Below are positions 62,094-64,000 of a DNA stretch of 64,000 bases, one piece after another. The notes below the pieces were generated by a model. The model saw only the letters and a program-made list of their open reading frames with translations. It searched no databases and was not told where the DNA came from. Origin of the DNA: Emticicia fluvialis (GTDB lineage: Bacteria > Bacteroidota > Bacteroidia > Cytophagales > Spirosomataceae); contig NZ_JANUSD010000006.1 in the NCBI RefSeq assembly GCF_024793945.1, positions 1 to 64,000 of the forward strand. The letters are read 5' to 3'. Made by a program: the position numbers and the translations under genes. Every line of letters starts with the position of its first letter. Position 1 is the stretch's first letter.

Positions 62094-64000
62094 ATGGCAC
62101 GCGATTTAAAATTTACAAGAAACATCGGTATTGCTGCCCACATTGACGCAGGTAAAACAACTACCACTGAGCGTATCCTTTATTATGCCGGCGTGAGCCA
62201 CAAAATCGGTGAGGTACACGATGGAGCTGCTACGATGGACTGGATGGAGCAAGAGCAGGAAAGAGGTATTACCATCACATCAGCTGCAACCACCGTTGGT
62301 TGGAATTACAGAGACCAAAAATATCATATCAATATAATTGATACTCCAGGTCACGTTGACTTTACTGTAGAAGTAAACCGTTCACTACGTGTATTAGACG
62401 GCTTGGTGTTCTTATTTAGTGCGGTTGACGGTGTTGAGCCTCAATCTGAAACTAACTGGCGTTTGGCCAACAACTACAACGTAGCTCGTTTGGGTTTCGT
62501 TAACAAAATGGACCGCTCAGGTGCCGACTTCCTTAACGTGTGTAAGCAAGTAAAAGAGATGTTGGGCAGCAACGCAGTGCCACTTCAATTGCCAATCGGC
62601 GCTGAAGATAACTTTAAAGGTGTTGTTGACCTTGTGAACTTCCGCGGTATCGTTTGGAACGAGCATGACAAAGGGATGACTTTCACTGAAGTACCGATTC
62701 CTGACGACATGATGGAAGAGGCTACTGAATACCGTGAGAAATTGTTGGAAGCTGTAGCTGAATTTGATGATACTTTGATGGAGAAATACTTCGAAGACCC
62801 GAATTCAATTACAGAAGACGAAATTCTTGCAGCGCTTCGCCAGGCAGTTATTGCCATGAAGATTGTTCCGATGCTTTGTGGTTCTTCATTCAAAAACAAG
62901 GGTGTACAAACCATGCTTGACTACGTGATGGCCCTGTTGCCTTCACCATTGGATAAAGAAGCCATTAAAGGAACTAACCCTGATACAGGTGCAGAGATTT
63001 TCCGTAAACCAACTGAAAGCGATCCTTTCGCGGCTCTTGCCTTCAAAATTGCTACTGACCCTTACGTTGGCCGTCTTTGTTTCATCCGTGCTTATTCGGG
63101 TGGTTTAGATGCCGGTTCTTATGTATTGAACAACCGTTCAGGCAATAAAGAGCGTATCTCTCGTATCTTCCAGATGCACGCCAACAAACAAAACTCAATT
63201 GAGCGTTTGGGTGCCGGTGACATCGGTGCGGTAGTAGGTTTCAAAGATATTAAAACCGGTGATACACTTTCTGACGAGAAAAACCCAATCGTTCTTGAAT
63301 CAATGGTATTCCCTGATCCGGTTATCGGGTATGCTATCGAGCCTAAGAAAACAGCCGATCAGGATAACTTCTCTAAAGCAATCACTAAACTGATTGAAGA
63401 AGACCCAACTCTACAGGTTGAATCAAACGAAGAAACAGGTCAGACCATCATCCGTGGTATGGGTGAGCTTCACCTTGAAATCATCATCGACCGTATGCGT
63501 CGTGAGTTTAAAGTAGAAGTAAACCAGGGTGCACCACAGGTGGCGTACAAAGAAACCATCACCAAGTCTATCGAACACCGTGAGGTTTACAAGAAACAAT
63601 CGGGTGGTCGTGGTAAATTTGCCGATATCGTATTCGAAATCGGACCACGTACAGACGAGAAAACAGGTCTTGAGTTCGTAAACAACATTGTGGGTGGTAT
63701 CATTCCAAAAGAGTTTATCCCTGCTATCCAGAAAGGTTTCGAATCAGCTATGTCAAATGGTCCGTTAGCAGGTTTCCCTGTTGACTCAATGAAAGTGCGT
63801 TTGTTCCACGGTTCATTCCACGACGTTGACTCTGACTCATTGTCTTTCGAGCTAGCTGCTCGTATGGGCTTCAAAGAAGCTGCTCGTCAGGCTGGCCCTA
63901 AATTGCTTGAACCAATCATGGCAGTAGAGGTAGTAACTCCTGACGAATACACAGGTCCTATCACAGGTGACTTGAACCGTCGTCGTGGTGTGATGAGAGG
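62094..64000 (+). CDS. fusA: Elongation factor G (partial, runs off the window)
   Basis: Translocase GTPase of protein synthesis. The G domain is complete: NIGIAAHIDAGKTTTTERIL (P-loop), RGITITSAATT, DTPGHVDF and NKMDRSGADF. Domain II (GRLCFIRAYSGGLDAGSY) and the start of domains III-IV (RGMGELHLEIIIDRM) follow. The window stops after about 635 codons, in the segment TGDLNRRRGVMRG, so roughly 70 residues are missing only because of the window edge. The start ATG is at 62094. Confidence 0.97.
   Translation, partial: MARDLKFTRNIGIAAHIDAGKTTTTERILYYAGVSHKIGEVHDGAATMDWMEQEQERGITITSAATTVGWNYRDQKYHINIIDTPGHVDFTVEVNRSLRVLDGLVFLFSAVDGVEPQSETNWRLANNYNVARLGFVNKMDRSGADFLNVCKQVKEMLGSNAVPLQLPIGAEDNFKGVVDLVNFRGIVWNEHDKGMTFTEVPIPDDMMEEATEYREKLLEAVAEFDDTLMEKYFEDPNSITEDEILAALRQAVIAMKIVPMLCGSSFKNKGVQTMLDYVMALLPSPLDKEAIKGTNPDTGAEIFRKPTESDPFAALAFKIATDPYVGRLCFIRAYSGGLDAGSYVLNNRSGNKERISRIFQMHANKQNSIERLGAGDIGAVVGFKDIKTGDTLSDEKNPIVLESMVFPDPVIGYAIEPKKTADQDNFSKAITKLIEEDPTLQVESNEETGQTIIRGMGELHLEIIIDRMRREFKVEVNQGAPQVAYKETITKSIEHREVYKKQSGGRGKFADIVFEIGPRTDEKTGLEFVNNIVGGIIPKEFIPAIQKGFESAMSNGPLAGFPVDSMKVRLFHGSFHDVDSDSLSFELAARMGFKEAARQAGPKLLEPIMAVEVVTPDEYTGPITGDLNRRRGVMR

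Noticed and set aside
62094..64000. Truncated elongation factor G
   Set aside because: The frame is open to the last base; the missing end lies outside the window.

Overview
The window reads as a chromosome segment of a member of the Bacteroidota, most likely a Cytophagales-type aerobic heterotroph. This rests on the complete alternative complex III plus caa3-type oxidase cluster in the actABCDEF-cox order typical of that phylum, on promoters of the Bacteroidota form (TTTG, about 20 bases, TAnnTTTG), and on many phylum-typical families (DUF4136, DUF1080, UxaA/FAH/SDR sugar-acid operon, CPxxW-like N-terminus on a carboxypeptidase-regulatory-domain protein). The genus cannot be named from what I can see.

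Region 1 (1-17230) is an accessory island. It opens with wrecks of mobile elements (serine recombinase tail, IS3 and IS481 transposase fragments) and two poorly characterised genes. Then comes a tightly packed type III CRISPR-Cas operon, best described as III-D-like: cas10 without an HD nuclease but with an intact GGDD cyclase motif, a single Cas7, Csx10, a double-Cas7 fusion, a small CRISPR-associated protein, a large TIGR03986-like RAMP protein, the ring nuclease Csx3, an unrecognised two-helix membrane protein, and cas6. It is followed by a chimeric gene that joins the first part of a reverse transcriptase to a Cas2 lacking its first strand, which looks like the scar of a collapsed RT/Cas1/Cas2 adaptation module. 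A 23-repeat, 22-spacer array follows, then a CARF plus PD-(D/E)XK nuclease related to Card1/Can2. The inferred logic is target RNA recognition, cyclic oligoadenylate synthesis by Cas10, activation of the CARF nuclease (and perhaps of the membrane protein), and switch-off by Csx3.

Region 2 (17234-29789) is sugar catabolism. A divergent AraC regulator faces an operon for non-phosphorylating deoxy-sugar (L-fucose or L-rhamnose type) breakdown: UxaA-type dehydratase, FAH-type hydrolase, SDR dehydrogenase, mutarotase and a secreted sulfatase, suggesting use of sulfated deoxy-sugars. Next are an exported beta-propeller/cytochrome c dehydrogenase, a DUF1080 protein, a DNA/RNA non-specific endonuclease and a Gfo/Idh/MocA oxidoreductase.

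Region 3 (29888-46963) is one respiratory block on the minus strand: actA-F, cytochrome oxidase II and I, heme A synthase, heme O synthase, two subunit III proteins, subunit IV, SCO, a DUF420 protein and a small membrane protein. A strong promoter lies at its start and a strong terminator at its end, so it may be read as one unit of about 17 kb.

Region 4 (47050-61670) holds ordinary single genes (UbiA-like, DUF4136, DUF1761, GNAT, methyltransferase, hydrolases, a class C beta-lactamase-like protein, an amine oxidase) and a sulfur-handling group: two MBL/rhodanese-type genes, three small membrane proteins and a Crp/Fnr regulator. Three promoters in that group share a palindromic box at exactly the same distance from the -7 element, which defines a small local regulon. 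The window ends inside fusA (elongation factor G).
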